64,000 bases of DNA from DAHVFY01 sp040388665 (GTDB taxonomy: Bacteria; Chlamydiota; Chlamydiia; Chlamydiales; Rhabdochlamydiaceae), in NCBI GenBank assembly GCA_040388665.1, contig JAZKBL010000013.1, positions 42,832 through 106,831 on the forward strand, written 5' to 3'. Shown in pieces: positions 35,014 to 45,128 of the stretch (position 1 is its first letter; the number at the start of each line of letters is the position of its first letter). Below the pieces are notes generated by a model. The model was not told the origin of the DNA. It did not search any database and saw only the letters and a list, made by a program, of their open reading frames with translations. The translations under genes were made by a program, and so were the position numbers.

Positions 35014-35621
35014 CTTTTCTCTTGAGTGATGATTGCAAAGGCTTTTTGAAAAACGCGGTCAGGTGATTCTGAAGCATCAATCACGTGAAACCTTGTTGGT
35101 TCATTTTTAGCAATGGTATGGAAAGCTGCTCTAATTTTTTGATGAAATTCAAGTTTTTCTGATTCGATTTTATCCTTTGACATCCCCGCTTTTTTGACTC
35201 TATCAAGACCTACTTCAGGATCAAGATCAAGATAAAGCGTGAGATCGGGTTCTAGATTTTGTGTCGCAAAATGGGCCAAATTGCACACAAAATGAGGGTC
35301 AAGACCGCGCCCAGCTCCTTGATAAGCAACTGTCGAATCATTGAATCTGTCGCAAAGCACAATGATGTTTTGCTCTAAAGCAGGTTTAATGATCTTAGAG
35401 ACATGCTCTGCTCTGTCTGCTAAATAAAGAAGAAGTTCTGCTTGAGAGCAAAGAGGCTCTTCATGATGAAGAAGAAGTTCTCGAATCACACTGCCGGCAG
35501 CCGTCGATCCCGGAGCGCGCGTTTTCATCACATTCTCCCCGCGCGCTTTCAATGCTTGGTATACCCTTTCGATTAGAGTGGTCTTGCCAGCTCCATCTCC
35601 TCCTTCAAACGTGATGAACAT
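35007..35621 (-). CDS. tmk: Thymidylate kinase
   Basis: Phosphorylates dTMP to dTDP. The 204-residue product has the P-loop FEGGDGAGKTTL (residues 4-15), the substrate motif CDRFNDSTVAYQG, and the TLYLDLDPEVGLDR segment. The LID-region residues follow in VKKAGMSKDKIE. It lies between gyrA (8 bp upstream) and holB (overlapping), an order I recall in Chlamydia (gyrB-gyrA-tmk-holB). Confidence 0.93.
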   Translation of the reverse strand: MFITFEGGDGAGKTTLIERVYQALKARGENVMKTRAPGSTAAGSVIRELLLHHEEPLCSQAELLLYLADRAEHVSKIIKPALEQNIIVLCDRFNDSTVAYQGAGRGLDPHFVCNLAHFATQNLEPDLTLYLDLDPEVGLDRVKKAGMSKDKIESEKLEFHQKIRAAFHTIAKNEPTRFHVIDASESPDRVFQKAFAIITQEKRC

Positions 35622-35629
35622 TGAACCTC

Positions 35630-38110
35630 TTACGGGGTCTCTTGTTGAGTTTCCTGCGGCATTCCGTCCGTTTCGATATATTCAAGCTTCTGCACGGCGA
35701 CGAGCTTATCTTCTTCTTGTAAGTTAACAAGTCGTACACCTTGGGTTGACCTGCCCATCACGCGCACATCTTTCATATTGATGCGAAGTGTCTGACCACC
35801 CGAGGACATCATCACGACACTGTCTTTATCTGTTACCGACAGTGCGCCGACAACAGTGCCATTACGTTCACTGATAATGATAGATCTAACTCCAACACCA
35901 CCACGATTAGTCTGGCGGAAGTCTTCTACAAGAGAACGTTTGCCAAATCCATTTTCGCAAACAACAAGAAGAGATTCATCACCTTTAACGACGACACAAG
36001 AAACAACTCCATCTATCTCGTCTTTAAGGGTAGCACCTCTTACCCCGCGAGCAACTCTTCCAACAGCGCGCACTTGACTTTCATCAAAACGAACAGCCAT
36101 GCCCCCTTTTGTGAACAGCATAATCTGCTCTCCTTCATGAGTCACACGCGCTGCCATCACTTCATCACCTTCATCGATGTTAATTGCATAGACACCTTTA
36201 CGGCGAGGAGAGCTAAAAGCACTGATATCTGTTTTCTTAACAACACCATTGCGTGTTGCAAGAAGAATGCTTCCCTGTTCTTCGAAGTTTTTGATGCAAA
36301 GGATTGCCGCAATCTTTTCCCCTTCTTGAATATCTTCAAGAAGATTGATTAGAGGCTTGCCCTTTGATCTGCGGCCTGTTTCCGGAAGTTGCCACACTTT
36401 GAGCCAATAACATCTACCAAGGGTTGTAAAAATCAAGAGATAATTATGAGTAGAAGCTACGTAGATGTCCTTCAGGGTATCTGTTTCTTTCTTCATATCA
36501 AGACCGATGACACCTTGGCCACCGCGACGCTGCTCACGAAACATCGTGACGGGCATTCTCTTGATATAATCATCTTCTGAAATCGTGATGATCACCTGCT
36601 CATCAGTGATCAAATCTTCCATATTAAACTCCCCTTCTGCTGCAATGATTTTCGTGCGCCTGTCAGAAGTATGGTGTTTACGAAGCTCTTGAAGTTCTTC
36701 TTTGATAATGCCTCGCACAAGAAGCTCGTTTGCTAAAACAGAACGATAGTAAGCGATTTTAGCGAGTAACTCTTGATATTCTGCTTCAATCTTCTCTCTT
36801 TCAAGACCTGTAAGTTGGTAAAGACGAAGATCTAAAACAGCTGCCGCTTGCCTATCGCTAAGAGTATATCTCGCCATTAACTCAGCTTTTGCTTCATCTT
36901 TAGTATTGCTTGCCCTGATGATTTTCACAACAGCGTCGAGATGGTCAAGAGCCTTCAAATAACCTTCAAGAATATGGGCTCTAGCTTCTGCCTTATTCAG
37001 TTCATAACGGGTTCTACGGCGAATCACATCAATGCGATGCTCAACCCATGCGACGATCATCTGCTTCACATTCATCACACGCGGCAAGCCTTTATCGAGC
37101 GCTAGCATGTTACAGCCAAAAGTCACCTGAAGATCTGTAAATTTATAGAGCTGATTGAGGGTCACATCAGGAATTTCGCCCCGTTTGAGTTCAATCACAA
37201 TCCGCATCCCATCTTTATCTGACTCATCACGGATATCAGAAATACCAGGAATGGTTTTCTCGTTTACAAGATCTGCAATCCGCATAATGAGCGCAGATTT
37301 ACTGACGTTATAAGGAATCTCATCAACAACAATTCTTTGTCTATCGCCACTTTCTTGATCTTCCACGCGAAGAACGCCACGCAAAATGACTTTTCCACGT
37401 CCTGTATGAAAAGCTTCTTTAATGCCACGGTAACCACAGATAATCCCACCTGTTGGAAAATCTGGCGCCGGCATCACTTCCATAATCTCTTCGATAGAAG
37501 TCAATGGGTTATCGACAATGAGGATAGTTGCCGTGATCAGCTCTCCAAGATTGTGTGGCGCAATATTTGTCGCCATACCAACTGCAATCCCTGAAGACCC
37601 ATTTGCTAAAAGGTTGGGGAATTTTGCAGGAAAAACTGTGGGTTCAAGGCGAGTCTCATCATAGTTTGGAATCATTTCGATCGTGTCTTTTTCCAAATCT
37701 TCCATGAGAGCAATCGATGCATGGGTCAAACGCGCTTCTGTATAACGCATCGCAGCTGGCGGATCGCCATCCACTGATCCAAAGTTACCTTGACCTTCAA
37801 TTAATCTGTAACGCATTGCCCAAGGCTGCGCCATCCTTACTAAAGTAGGATAAACAACAGTCTCTCCGTGAGGATGGTAGTCACCAGAAGTGTCACCGCA
37901 GATCTTTGCGCACTTACGGTGTTTTGCCCCTGGAGTTAATCCTAGCTGCCGCATTGCGTACATGATCCTGCGCTGTGACGGCTTAAGGCCATCACGCACA
38001 TCAGGAAGAGCGCGCGCAATGATCACAGACATCGAATAACGGAGGTAACTTTCCTTGACTTCTTCTTCTACATTACGAGGAAGTATGGTGTCATCTTGTG
38101 TATAAGACAT
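35630..38110 (-). CDS. gyrA: DNA gyrase subunit A
   Basis: Breakage-reunion subunit of gyrase. The 826-residue product has the winged-helix region with the catalytic Tyr123 in AAMRYTEARL, the coiled-coil gate, and a C-terminal beta-pinwheel with the GyrA-box-like RREQRRGGQG... segment (EQRRGGQGVIGLD). In the quinolone-resistance-determining region the sequence is GDYHPHGETVVYPTLVRMAQ, so the positions equivalent to E. coli Ser83 and Asp87 are Thr84 and Pro88. It is preceded by gyrB (17 bp gap) on the same strand. Confidence 0.96.
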   Translation of the reverse strand: MSYTQDDTILPRNVEEEVKESYLRYSMSVIIARALPDVRDGLKPSQRRIMYAMRQLGLTPGAKHRKCAKICGDTSGDYHPHGETVVYPTLVRMAQPWAMRYRLIEGQGNFGSVDGDPPAAMRYTEARLTHASIALMEDLEKDTIEMIPNYDETRLEPTVFPAKFPNLLANGSSGIAVGMATNIAPHNLGELITATILIVDNPLTSIEEIMEVMPAPDFPTGGIICGYRGIKEAFHTGRGKVILRGVLRVEDQESGDRQRIVVDEIPYNVSKSALIMRIADLVNEKTIPGISDIRDESDKDGMRIVIELKRGEIPDVTLNQLYKFTDLQVTFGCNMLALDKGLPRVMNVKQMIVAWVEHRIDVIRRRTRYELNKAEARAHILEGYLKALDHLDAVVKIIRASNTKDEAKAELMARYTLSDRQAAAVLDLRLYQLTGLEREKIEAEYQELLAKIAYYRSVLANELLVRGIIKEELQELRKHHTSDRRTKIIAAEGEFNMEDLITDEQVIITISEDDYIKRMPVTMFREQRRGGQGVIGLDMKKETDTLKDIYVASTHNYLLIFTTLGRCYWLKVWQLPETGRRSKGKPLINLLEDIQEGEKIAAILCIKNFEEQGSILLATRNGVVKKTDISAFSSPRRKGVYAINIDEGDEVMAARVTHEGEQIMLFTKGGMAVRFDESQVRAVGRVARGVRGATLKDEIDGVVSCVVVKGDESLLVVCENGFGKRSLVEDFRQTNRGGVGVRSIIISERNGTVVGALSVTDKDSVVMMSSGGQTLRINMKDVRVMGRSTQGVRLVNLQEEDKLVAVQKLEYIETDGMPQETQQETP

Positions 38111-38127
38111 GAAACCTCTTTTGAATC

Positions 38128-40611
38128 TTAAACGTCTAAATTTTTAACAGATAAAGCGTGTTGCTCAATAAAAGCGCGCCGCGGCGGCACATCTTCGCCC
38201 ATGAGCATCGTGAACATATGGTCTGCGCCAATGGCATCAGGAATTGTCACGCGTAAAAGAGTTCTCTTGGAAGGATCCATTGTAGTTTCCCACAATTGAT
38301 CTGCATTCATCTCACCAAGACCTTTATAACGCTGAACTTCTACCCCTTTACGTCCATTGGTACGAAGAAAATCGATCCCCTCTTTGAGATTATAAACTGG
38401 AGTTTCCCGTTTTTGATCATCAATAATGTCATACAATTTTCCTTCTGATACCATATACTGATCTAACGCGAAATCAAACTCAGCAAGACGATTTTTAAGA
38501 TTTGCTAAAACATCGATCTCATAAAGTTCAACAAAAGGAATCCCTTTTTGACGGAAGATCTTCATTTCTTCATTCTGCTCAGATTCTGGGATCGCAGCTA
38601 GCTTACTTTGATGCTCAATGCGTTGTAATTCTTCGTTTTCTCTTTTAATTTCCGCAAATTCTTCCTCAGAATAAACAAGTTTAAACTCGTCTCCAAGCTG
38701 CAGCTGGAATCGCGGAAGTCTCCCCTCTTCATCTTTTTTGGCAAGAAACTCACGGAAGGGAATCCCTTTGCGTTCCACTGAAGAAATGAATGTTTCTACT
38801 TCACGAGTAGCGTCAAGCAGGATTTTTACTTGTTCTTTTGTAAGAACATCTTCATGTCCTAAAAGACGAATTGTAATGTCGCTAACACCAAGCTCAAGTA
38901 GGTATTCATCCATCTCTTTTTCGCTGTGGATATACCGGCTGATTTTTTTTCGTGAAATACGATAAAGCGGCGGCTGCGCGATATAAATGAAGTTATTTTC
39001 AACAAGCGCTGGCATATGGCGATAGAAGAATGTAAGTAATAGTGTACGGATATGCGATCCGTCGACGTCAGCATCCGTCATGATGATAATTTTATGATAA
39101 CGCAGCTTTTCAAGATTAAAGTTTCCAGCTCCAATTCCACAGCCAAAAGCTGCAACCATTGCGCCCACTTCCTGGTTTTGTAGAATTTTCTCAAGTCTTG
39201 CTTTTTCTACGTTAAGAATTTTACCACGAATAGGAAGAATTGCCTGGAATCTTCTGTCTCTACCAGATTTTGCAGAACCGCCCGCAGAATCCCCCTCAAC
39301 AATATAAATTTCGCAAAGCGCTGGATCTTTTTCTTGACAGTCTGTCAATTTCCCAGGAAGTCTTGCGCTATCAAGAGCTGTTTTGCGTAGCGTGAGCTCA
39401 CGTGCTTTGCGTGCAGCTTCTCTTGCTTGCGCTGCAATGATGGCTTTATCAATGATTGTTTTTGCAATCACTGGGTTTTCACTCAAGAAAGTAGCAAGCT
39501 CTTCTCCGACAATTTGCTGAACAACGGAAGCGACATCACTATTTCCAAGTCGTTGTTTTGTTTGTCCTTCAAATTGAGGATTTGGAACCTTCACAGAAAT
39601 AACAGCTGTTAACCCCTCGCGCATATCATCCCCTGCAACAGAGATTTTATCGCTCTTCATTAAGTTGTGCCCTTTAATGTAGCTGTTAAGCACACGTGTT
39701 AACGCTGTACAAAAACCTGTTAAATGAGATCCACCCTGACGGGTAGAGATGTTGTTGACGTAGGAGTGAACATTTTCAGAATACGTTTCGTTCCACTGCA
39801 TGGCCACTTCAAAGTCAATTGGACCATCATGCCCCTCTTTAACCCCATGAATATAGATCGGTTTGGGAAATAAGGGTTCTTTATGCTCATTCAAATAGCT
39901 AACGAAAGAAACAAGTCCCCCTTCATAGCAAAACACTTGCTCAGGATGATCTGTGTTGCGTTCATCCCGGAAATTAATTTTGATGCCTTTATTTAAAAAA
40001 GCTAATTCTCGAAGTCTTTTTAGAAGAGTATCATAATCATAAGATAGCACTGTAAAAATGGAATCGTCTGGCCAGAAAGAAACTTTTGTTCCCGTTTTTT
40101 CTGTTTCACCAACAACTTTTAATAAATGTGTGACTTTGCCTTGAGAAAAAGTCATCTCATGAGTTTTACCATTTTGAAAAACTTCAACGTGTAGCTTTTT
40201 AGACAGGGCATTAACGCAGGAAACGCCAACACCATGCAAACCGCCTGATACCTTATAGGTGTTTTTATCGAATTTGCCGCCCGCATGAAGAATCGTCATG
40301 ACAACTTCAAGGGCTGAAACATCTCTGCCTTGCTTAACAGATTCTCTCTCGTGTTTGCCTGTTGGAATACCTCGACCATTGTCTTCTACAGATACAGAAT
40401 TGTCTTTATGGATGATGACTGTGATCTCGCTGCAGAACCCTGCAAGGGCTTCGTCAATGCTATTATCCACCACCTCGTAAACGAGTTGATGTAAACCGCC
40501 AGCATTCGTATCGCCAATGTACATCCCAGGACGCTCTCGCACCGCTTGCAAACCCTCAAGAACGGTAATCGAACTAGCGTCATACTCTTTTTCTTTTGTC
40601 ATCGTCGTCAT
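38128..40611 (-). CDS. gyrB: DNA gyrase subunit B
   Basis: ATPase subunit of gyrase. The 827-residue product carries the GHKL ATPase motifs: VYEVVDNSIDEALAG with catalytic Glu, EDNGRGIPTG and GGLHGVGVSCVNALS; then the transducer domain (QTKQRLGNS) and the TOPRIM domain with IVEGDSAGGSAKSGRDRRFQ and DADVDGSHIRTLLLTFFYRH. The C-terminus ends with the family block PPRRAFIEQHALSVKNLDV. It forms a cluster with gyrA and the DUF721 gene, the latter 8 bp upstream. Confidence 0.96.
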   Translation of the reverse strand: MTTMTKEKEYDASSITVLEGLQAVRERPGMYIGDTNAGGLHQLVYEVVDNSIDEALAGFCSEITVIIHKDNSVSVEDNGRGIPTGKHERESVKQGRDVSALEVVMTILHAGGKFDKNTYKVSGGLHGVGVSCVNALSKKLHVEVFQNGKTHEMTFSQGKVTHLLKVVGETEKTGTKVSFWPDDSIFTVLSYDYDTLLKRLRELAFLNKGIKINFRDERNTDHPEQVFCYEGGLVSFVSYLNEHKEPLFPKPIYIHGVKEGHDGPIDFEVAMQWNETYSENVHSYVNNISTRQGGSHLTGFCTALTRVLNSYIKGHNLMKSDKISVAGDDMREGLTAVISVKVPNPQFEGQTKQRLGNSDVASVVQQIVGEELATFLSENPVIAKTIIDKAIIAAQAREAARKARELTLRKTALDSARLPGKLTDCQEKDPALCEIYIVEGDSAGGSAKSGRDRRFQAILPIRGKILNVEKARLEKILQNQEVGAMVAAFGCGIGAGNFNLEKLRYHKIIIMTDADVDGSHIRTLLLTFFYRHMPALVENNFIYIAQPPLYRISRKKISRYIHSEKEMDEYLLELGVSDITIRLLGHEDVLTKEQVKILLDATREVETFISSVERKGIPFREFLAKKDEEGRLPRFQLQLGDEFKLVYSEEEFAEIKRENEELQRIEHQSKLAAIPESEQNEEMKIFRQKGIPFVELYEIDVLANLKNRLAEFDFALDQYMVSEGKLYDIIDDQKRETPVYNLKEGIDFLRTNGRKGVEVQRYKGLGEMNADQLWETTMDPSKRTLLRVTIPDAIGADHMFTMLMGEDVPPRRAFIEQHALSVKNLDV

Positions 40612-40619
40612 ACCTATAC

Positions 40620-40916
40620 TTAACCCATTCGGAAAATAATGTTCCGGATTGCCGCCGCAGGAAACTTTTCCCTAAGCTGTTTGAGCAACCGCGTTTTTTC
40701 ATGCTGCATGAGCAAACTATACAGTGTCGAGTTCTTTACACGAACTGTCAGTACACCCTCACTAAAAGAAACAGCTTGTGCCATAGGAGCTAATTTTTCT
40801 CCAACAATACCAGACCAAGATGCTAAGATGAGATCAGGCCTATCTTGACATCGTTTTCCTAGATTTGAAAGAAGCTTGGGCAGTAACAAAGCTATCTGTT
40901 TATTTGTAGATTCCAT
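40620..40916 (-). CDS. DUF721 family protein
   Basis: A 98-residue protein with the pattern LILASWSGIVGEKLAPMAQ and VSFSEGVLTVRVKNSTLYSLL, followed by QLREKFPAAAIRNIIFRMG. This matches DUF721 (DciA-like) proteins, which in many bacteria lie next to gyrB or in the origin region and include the helicase-loading factor DciA. Chlamydiales have no dnaC, so a helicase-loading role is attractive but inferred. It is followed 8 bp later by gyrB on the same strand. Confidence 0.82.
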   Translation of the reverse strand: MESTNKQIALLLPKLLSNLGKRCQDRPDLILASWSGIVGEKLAPMAQAVSFSEGVLTVRVKNSTLYSLLMQHEKTRLLKQLREKFPAAAIRNIIFRMG

Positions 40917-40999
40917 CAGTTTCTATATGTTCCCTTCACCACTCTCGACTATATATATTTCCGTGCAAAATCGCAAGCCTCATAAAGGAAATACAGTTT

Positions 41000-42437
41000 T
41001 TAAATAAGTAAAGCGGAGAGGCCGATTGCTATCAAAAAATAAATTGACATTGAAAGAAAGTCGTTAAACGCTGTGATGATCGGACCTGATGCAATCGCTG
41101 GATCGACACCGATACGCGCAAAGAAAAGAGGAGAAAAANNNNNNNNNNAGTGCCTGTTAAACACGCGCCAAAAAGACCCACACCAACGATTAACCCAACA
41201 AGGACTGGACTTAATAAATTACCTGGCATTCCTAAAAAATCAAGCATGTAAACAAGTATACCGCAAAGCACTCCGAAAATAAAACCCGTAATCAGCCCTA
41301 TCGAAAGCTCTTTGATCACAGTTTCTGTTCTATTGCCCACAGAAAGAACCCCTGTTGCCATACTTCTAACAAGAATCGTACTGCATTGAATCCCGATATT
41401 GCCAGACATGCCTGTGATCAAAGGCACAAAGAAAAGAACAAACGTTAAAAGCCCGCCTTCGTGACTTTGAAAAGAAGACATAACGCTGACATTAATCAAA
41501 CCCGCACAAAGAGTAACAACAAGCCACGGAGCTCTTGCAAGAATACGTTTATGAAGCGGCTCAAGCTCACTCACCTTTTCTGCAGTACCCGCCATGCTTG
41601 CGATCGTATCATCTGCAATATCTCCCATCGATTCCAAAACGTCTTCATAAGTAATAACACCTAATAAACGGTCCTGATGGTCAACAACAGGAAGAGCGGA
41701 TATGTTGTACCTTGCAACAATCTCAACAACTTCTTCACGAGAAACTTCAGGTGTTACTTTATGCAAAATAGGCCGCATTACCTGACGTAAAGGAAGATTG
41801 TCGGGATTTACAATTAAGTTGCGCGCAGGAACATACCCTTGAAGTTCCCCATCTTGATTCACAACAAAAATGCGACGTGTAAGATCAATTCCTGGATGGT
41901 CTCTAATGTAAGAAGCGGCCTCTCCAATGGTAACGTCTGCTATGAATGAAAAAAACTCGTTTTTCATGAGACGGCCGGCAGTATTTCTCTCATGCTTCTT
42001 AATTTCTCGGATCCGTCTTGCGCGCTCAGGTTCTACCATGTCGACGNNNNNNNNNNAACAGCTACCGCCTCATCGGGTGGCATGTGCTCTATAAGACCCT
42101 TAGCTTCCATATCGCTAATATGGCGAAAAACAGCAGATCTCGTACTGCTATCCGTGTTGATCATAAACGTGCTTTTTGCATCAAGATTTGATAGATTTTC
42201 ATAAAGAATAGGCCGGGCATGAGGAGGCAATCTACATGCTGCATAAGCAAGGTCGATCGGCGAGTGCTCGCTTGCAATTTTGGCAAGATCATGGAGCATT
42301 ACAGTCGATGTCTGCTTATGAAAGGCCGCCGCTAGTTTTTCATTTAACAAGTCGTCAAGCTGCGAAGTCTTTGATTCCATAAGACTTGCAGCTCCTGGGA
42401 GCACCTCTTCATTCTCTACGACGTCATTCTCTAACAT
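41000..42437 (-). CDS. mgtE: Magnesium transporter MgtE (two assembly gaps)
   Basis: Inner-membrane Mg2+ channel. About 479 codons including N. The N-terminal helical domain (LAYAACRLPPHARPILYENL) is followed by RRIREIKKHERNTAGRLM, a CBS pair with FVVNQDGELQGYVPARNLIV and ISALPVVDHQDRLLGVITYED, and five membrane helices with GMSGNIGIQCSTILVRSMATG. Gaps at 42047-42056 and 41139-41148 break the frame. Past the second gap the proper frame reads FFARIGVDPAIASGPIIT and ends IAIGLSALLI with TAA at 41000-41002. The gene therefore extends beyond the apparent frame that ends at 41032, and is probably intact in the organism. Confidence 0.92.
41139..41148. other. Assembly gap (10 N) in mgtE membrane domain
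   Basis: Placeholder gap; the proper mgtE frame continues on both sides (LFGACLTGT before, FSPLFFARIG after). Confidence 0.95.
42047..42056. other. Assembly gap (10 N) in mgtE N-terminal domain
   Basis: Placeholder gap between DEAVAV and VDMVEPERARRIREIK; a part of the N-terminal helical domain is missing. Confidence 0.95.
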
Positions 42438-42516
42438 GTGCAGCTCCCCTTAACTAATCGGTATAGACTATAAACCTCTGGCTTTTTAATGGCTAGTCCT
42501 CTATAATCTCGATCAT

Positions 42517-44389
42517 ATGTATAAGCCAGACAAAATTCGTAATATTGCCATCATCGCCCACATCGACCATGGCAAAACCACACTTCTTGATAGTCTTTTA
42601 AGACAATCAAACATTTTTCGCGACAACGAAAAAGTTCCCGAGCGCGTCATGGATAGCTATGACCAAGAAAAAGAGCGCGGCATCACAATTTTCGCAAAAC
42701 ACACAAGCGTGTTTTTTGAAGATTACAAGATCAACATCATTGACACTCCAGGACACGCTGACTTCTCAGGTGAAGTAGAACGCGTTCTAGGTCTTGTCAA
42801 TTGCGTACTTCTTCTTGTCGATGCACAAGAGGGTCCTATGCCTCAAACACGCTTTGTGTTATCACAAGCGCTCAAAATGGGAATCAGACCTGTTGTTGTT
42901 CTTAACAAAATCGATAGGCCTCACGCGAACCCAGACCGTGCTCTCAACCTCACATTCGACCTTTTTGTTGAACTTGGCGCAACTGATGAGCAACTCGACT
43001 TCCCTATTTGCTACGCATCTGGACTCACAGGATTTGCGATCGCTGAAATCAACGATCCGCGTGTTGACATGCGCCCACTGTTTGAGCTGATCATTAAAGT
43101 CGTCCCCCCTCCCCCTGGAAATATCGATCTCCCCTTCCTGATGCAAGCTACAACGCTTAGCTACGACGACTTCATTGGCCGTCAAGCTTGCGGAAGGATC
43201 CTCGAAGGTCAGATCAAAAAGGGTCAAGCCATCACGCGCATTGATAAAACCGGCCACCCAACACAGCACCGTGTGACAAGAATTGAAGGTTATCTTGGCC
43301 TTAAAAAAGTGGAAATGGAAGAAGCAGGTGTTGGCGATATCGTAAGTATCTCCGGCATCCCCGATGTGATCATTGGAGATACCCTCTGCGATCCAACCCA
43401 TATTGTCCAACTCCCTCCCATTGAACTCGCCGAACCTACTCTTTCGGTCGAAATGATGGTTAATAACGGTCCGTTCGTCGGTAAAGATGGCAAACACGTT
43501 ACCATGAATAAAATTCGAGACAGACTGCAAAAAGAAAGACGCGCAAACATCTCGCTAAACATCGAAGAAGTGCAAGGGCGCGATGACGCCATCCGCGTTT
43601 GTGGTCGAGGCGAGCTTCACCTAGCTGTTCTCATCGAAGCGATGCGTCGCGAAGACTATGAATTCACAATCTCCAAGCCACAGGTAATTCTTAAGCAAAT
43701 TAACGGAGAAACGCACGAACCTTATGAAGCAGCTCACGTAGAAGTTCCTCAAGATTATTCTGGAACTGTCATCGAAGAGCTTTCAAGACGTAAAGGGGAA
43801 ATGCGCAGTCTTAGCACGAACGAGCACGGCATCACAAGTATCGAATTCCTCATNNNNNNNNNNGCGCGTCCTGAACACCACTGAACAAAACATCACGACC
43901 ATTGAATTCCTCATCCCTACACGCGGTCTCATGGGCTATCGTAACGAATTCCTTACAGCTACGAGAGGTCTTGGGATTTTAACGTCTATTTTTGAGCTAT
44001 ACGCTCCTTGGAAGGGTGATATTCCTCAAAGGCAGAAAGGCGCTTTAATCTCCATGTGCAGCGGGAAAGTGACGGCCTATGCCTCTTTCACAATTCAAGA
44101 CCGCGGCACGCTTTTTGTGGCACCGGGCGAAGAAATCTACGAAGGAATGGTTGTTGGGGAAAACAGTCGCGATAATGACCTAACAGTCAACTTAGCAAAA
44201 GGCAAGCAGCTAACAAACGTTCGAGCATCGGGCAGCGATGAAAACATCATCCTCACCCCTCCTCGCACATTCACTCTTGAACAAGCGATCGACTTCATCG
44301 AAGACGATGAGCTAATCGAGGTTACGCCTCACTTCATTCGTCTACGTAAGCGCTATCTTAACGAACAAGACCGCAAACGCAAGTCTTAA
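42517..44389 (+). CDS. typA: GTP-binding protein TypA/BipA (assembly gap inside)
   Basis: Translational GTPase related to EF-G that acts in ribosome assembly and stress adaptation. The start MYKPDKIRNIAIIAHIDHGKTT gives G1 (AHIDHGKTT), then G2 region DSYDQEKERGITI, G3 DTPGHADF, G4 NKIDR and G5 YASG. Domains II and III follow. The ten N at 43854-43863 break the frame; after it IPTRGLMGYRNEFLTATRGLG and the C-terminal domain continue to TAA at 44389. The 50 bases just before the gap and those at 43865-43914 encode the same segment in two variant forms. Leaving out 43854-43914 restores one frame of about 603 residues, the usual TypA length. Confidence 0.93.
43854..43863. other. Assembly gap (10 N) flanked by two variants of the same typA segment
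   Basis: Both flanks encode ITSIEFLI / ITTIEFLI in the same register over 50 collinear bases, so the two contigs appear to overlap with differing sequences. Confidence 0.9.
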
Positions 44390-44397
44390 GAACTTCT

Positions 44398-44416
44398 TAT
44401 ACCGAATAAACTCAAA
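44398..44416. repeat. Remnant of palindromic repeat end
   Basis: tataccgaataaactcaaa matches the terminus of the 174-bp palindrome at 32962 (tatacccaagtaaactcaaa) with one deletion and two substitutions. It adjoins the typA terminator. Confidence 0.45.
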
Positions 44417-44458
44417 CCATACAAACACTCTTTAACGAGCTGTTTGTATGGTTTTTTT
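44415..44458 (+). terminator. Rho-independent terminator of typA
   Basis: A perfect 13-bp stem (aaccatacaaaca with tgtttgtatggtt) and a 13-nt loop, followed by a run of seven T starting at 44452. It begins 25 bp after the typA stop. Confidence 0.88.
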
Positions 44459-44477
44459 GTTATATAATCATTAATTA

Positions 44478-44981
44478 TTAAAAGGATATCCAGGTGTTAT
44501 TAGGAAGTCTAGTGTTTTCCGCTATCTTTAAGCAGCCATAACAACCGAGACCAGCAGTAGCCATAAGTATTCCGCCAGGAGGGGATATCACGCTCACGCC
44601 CGCACCTAAAATAACACTTGCAATCGCAACAATTTTCAAAAGTTTAGTTAATTTAGGACTCGTATCTAGAACGTGACCCGCACCTTTTAACAATGAACAT
44701 CGTACTGGTTTATTCAAAAAATTAACAACCTTATTAATTCCCATCTGTCCTTTTTTAGAATCACCTAATACTCTCTCGAGAACTTTTTCTTTAACCGATT
44801 GAAACGTCCGTCTCACTCTTTTATCAATGCTAAAAAAAGAAGTTTGACTTCTATTTTGTTCAAAAGTTTTAAAACTTGAAACATAAGAAAAGCCATCTTT
44901 TTTATAAAAACCGCTATTTTCTTTAACAAACGCTTTAATACAATCAAAAGCCAAACCTAATCCTAATTCCATATCAACCAC
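44478..44981 (-). CDS. Hypothetical protein with bilobed hydrophobic hairpin (Inc-like)
   Basis: A 167-residue protein with no family I recognise. The first 110 residues are polar and basic. Residues about 113-133 and 138-152 are two hydrophobic helices joined by the short turn SPPGG, and a short polar tail follows (ENTRLPNNTWISF). A closely spaced hydrophobic hairpin of this kind is the defining feature of chlamydial inclusion-membrane (Inc) proteins, which are type III-secreted. There is no Sec signal. The gene is isolated, convergent with typA, and AT-rich on both sides. Confidence 0.62.
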   Translation of the reverse strand: MVDMELGLGLAFDCIKAFVKENSGFYKKDGFSYVSSFKTFEQNRSQTSFFSIDKRVRRTFQSVKEKVLERVLGDSKKGQMGINKVVNFLNKPVRCSLLKGAGHVLDTSPKLTKLLKIVAIASVILGAGVSVISPPGGILMATAGLGCYGCLKIAENTRLPNNTWISF

Positions 44982-45128
44982 CCTTTTTATATTGTTTTTA
45001 TTAACTTAATAAGTAAATTATATACAAACTAAACTTTTTAGTAAACAATATAAATTATTTTGTATGCATTTTTTAAAAAATGTCACCTTTTAATACTAAA
45101 AGTCGTTGGTAATAAAGGAAATAACACA

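Noticed and set aside
45060..45128. Upstream extension of the transposase fragment
   Set aside because: The residues before the ATG at 45129 do not resemble a transposase N-terminus and the AT-rich context looks intergenic.
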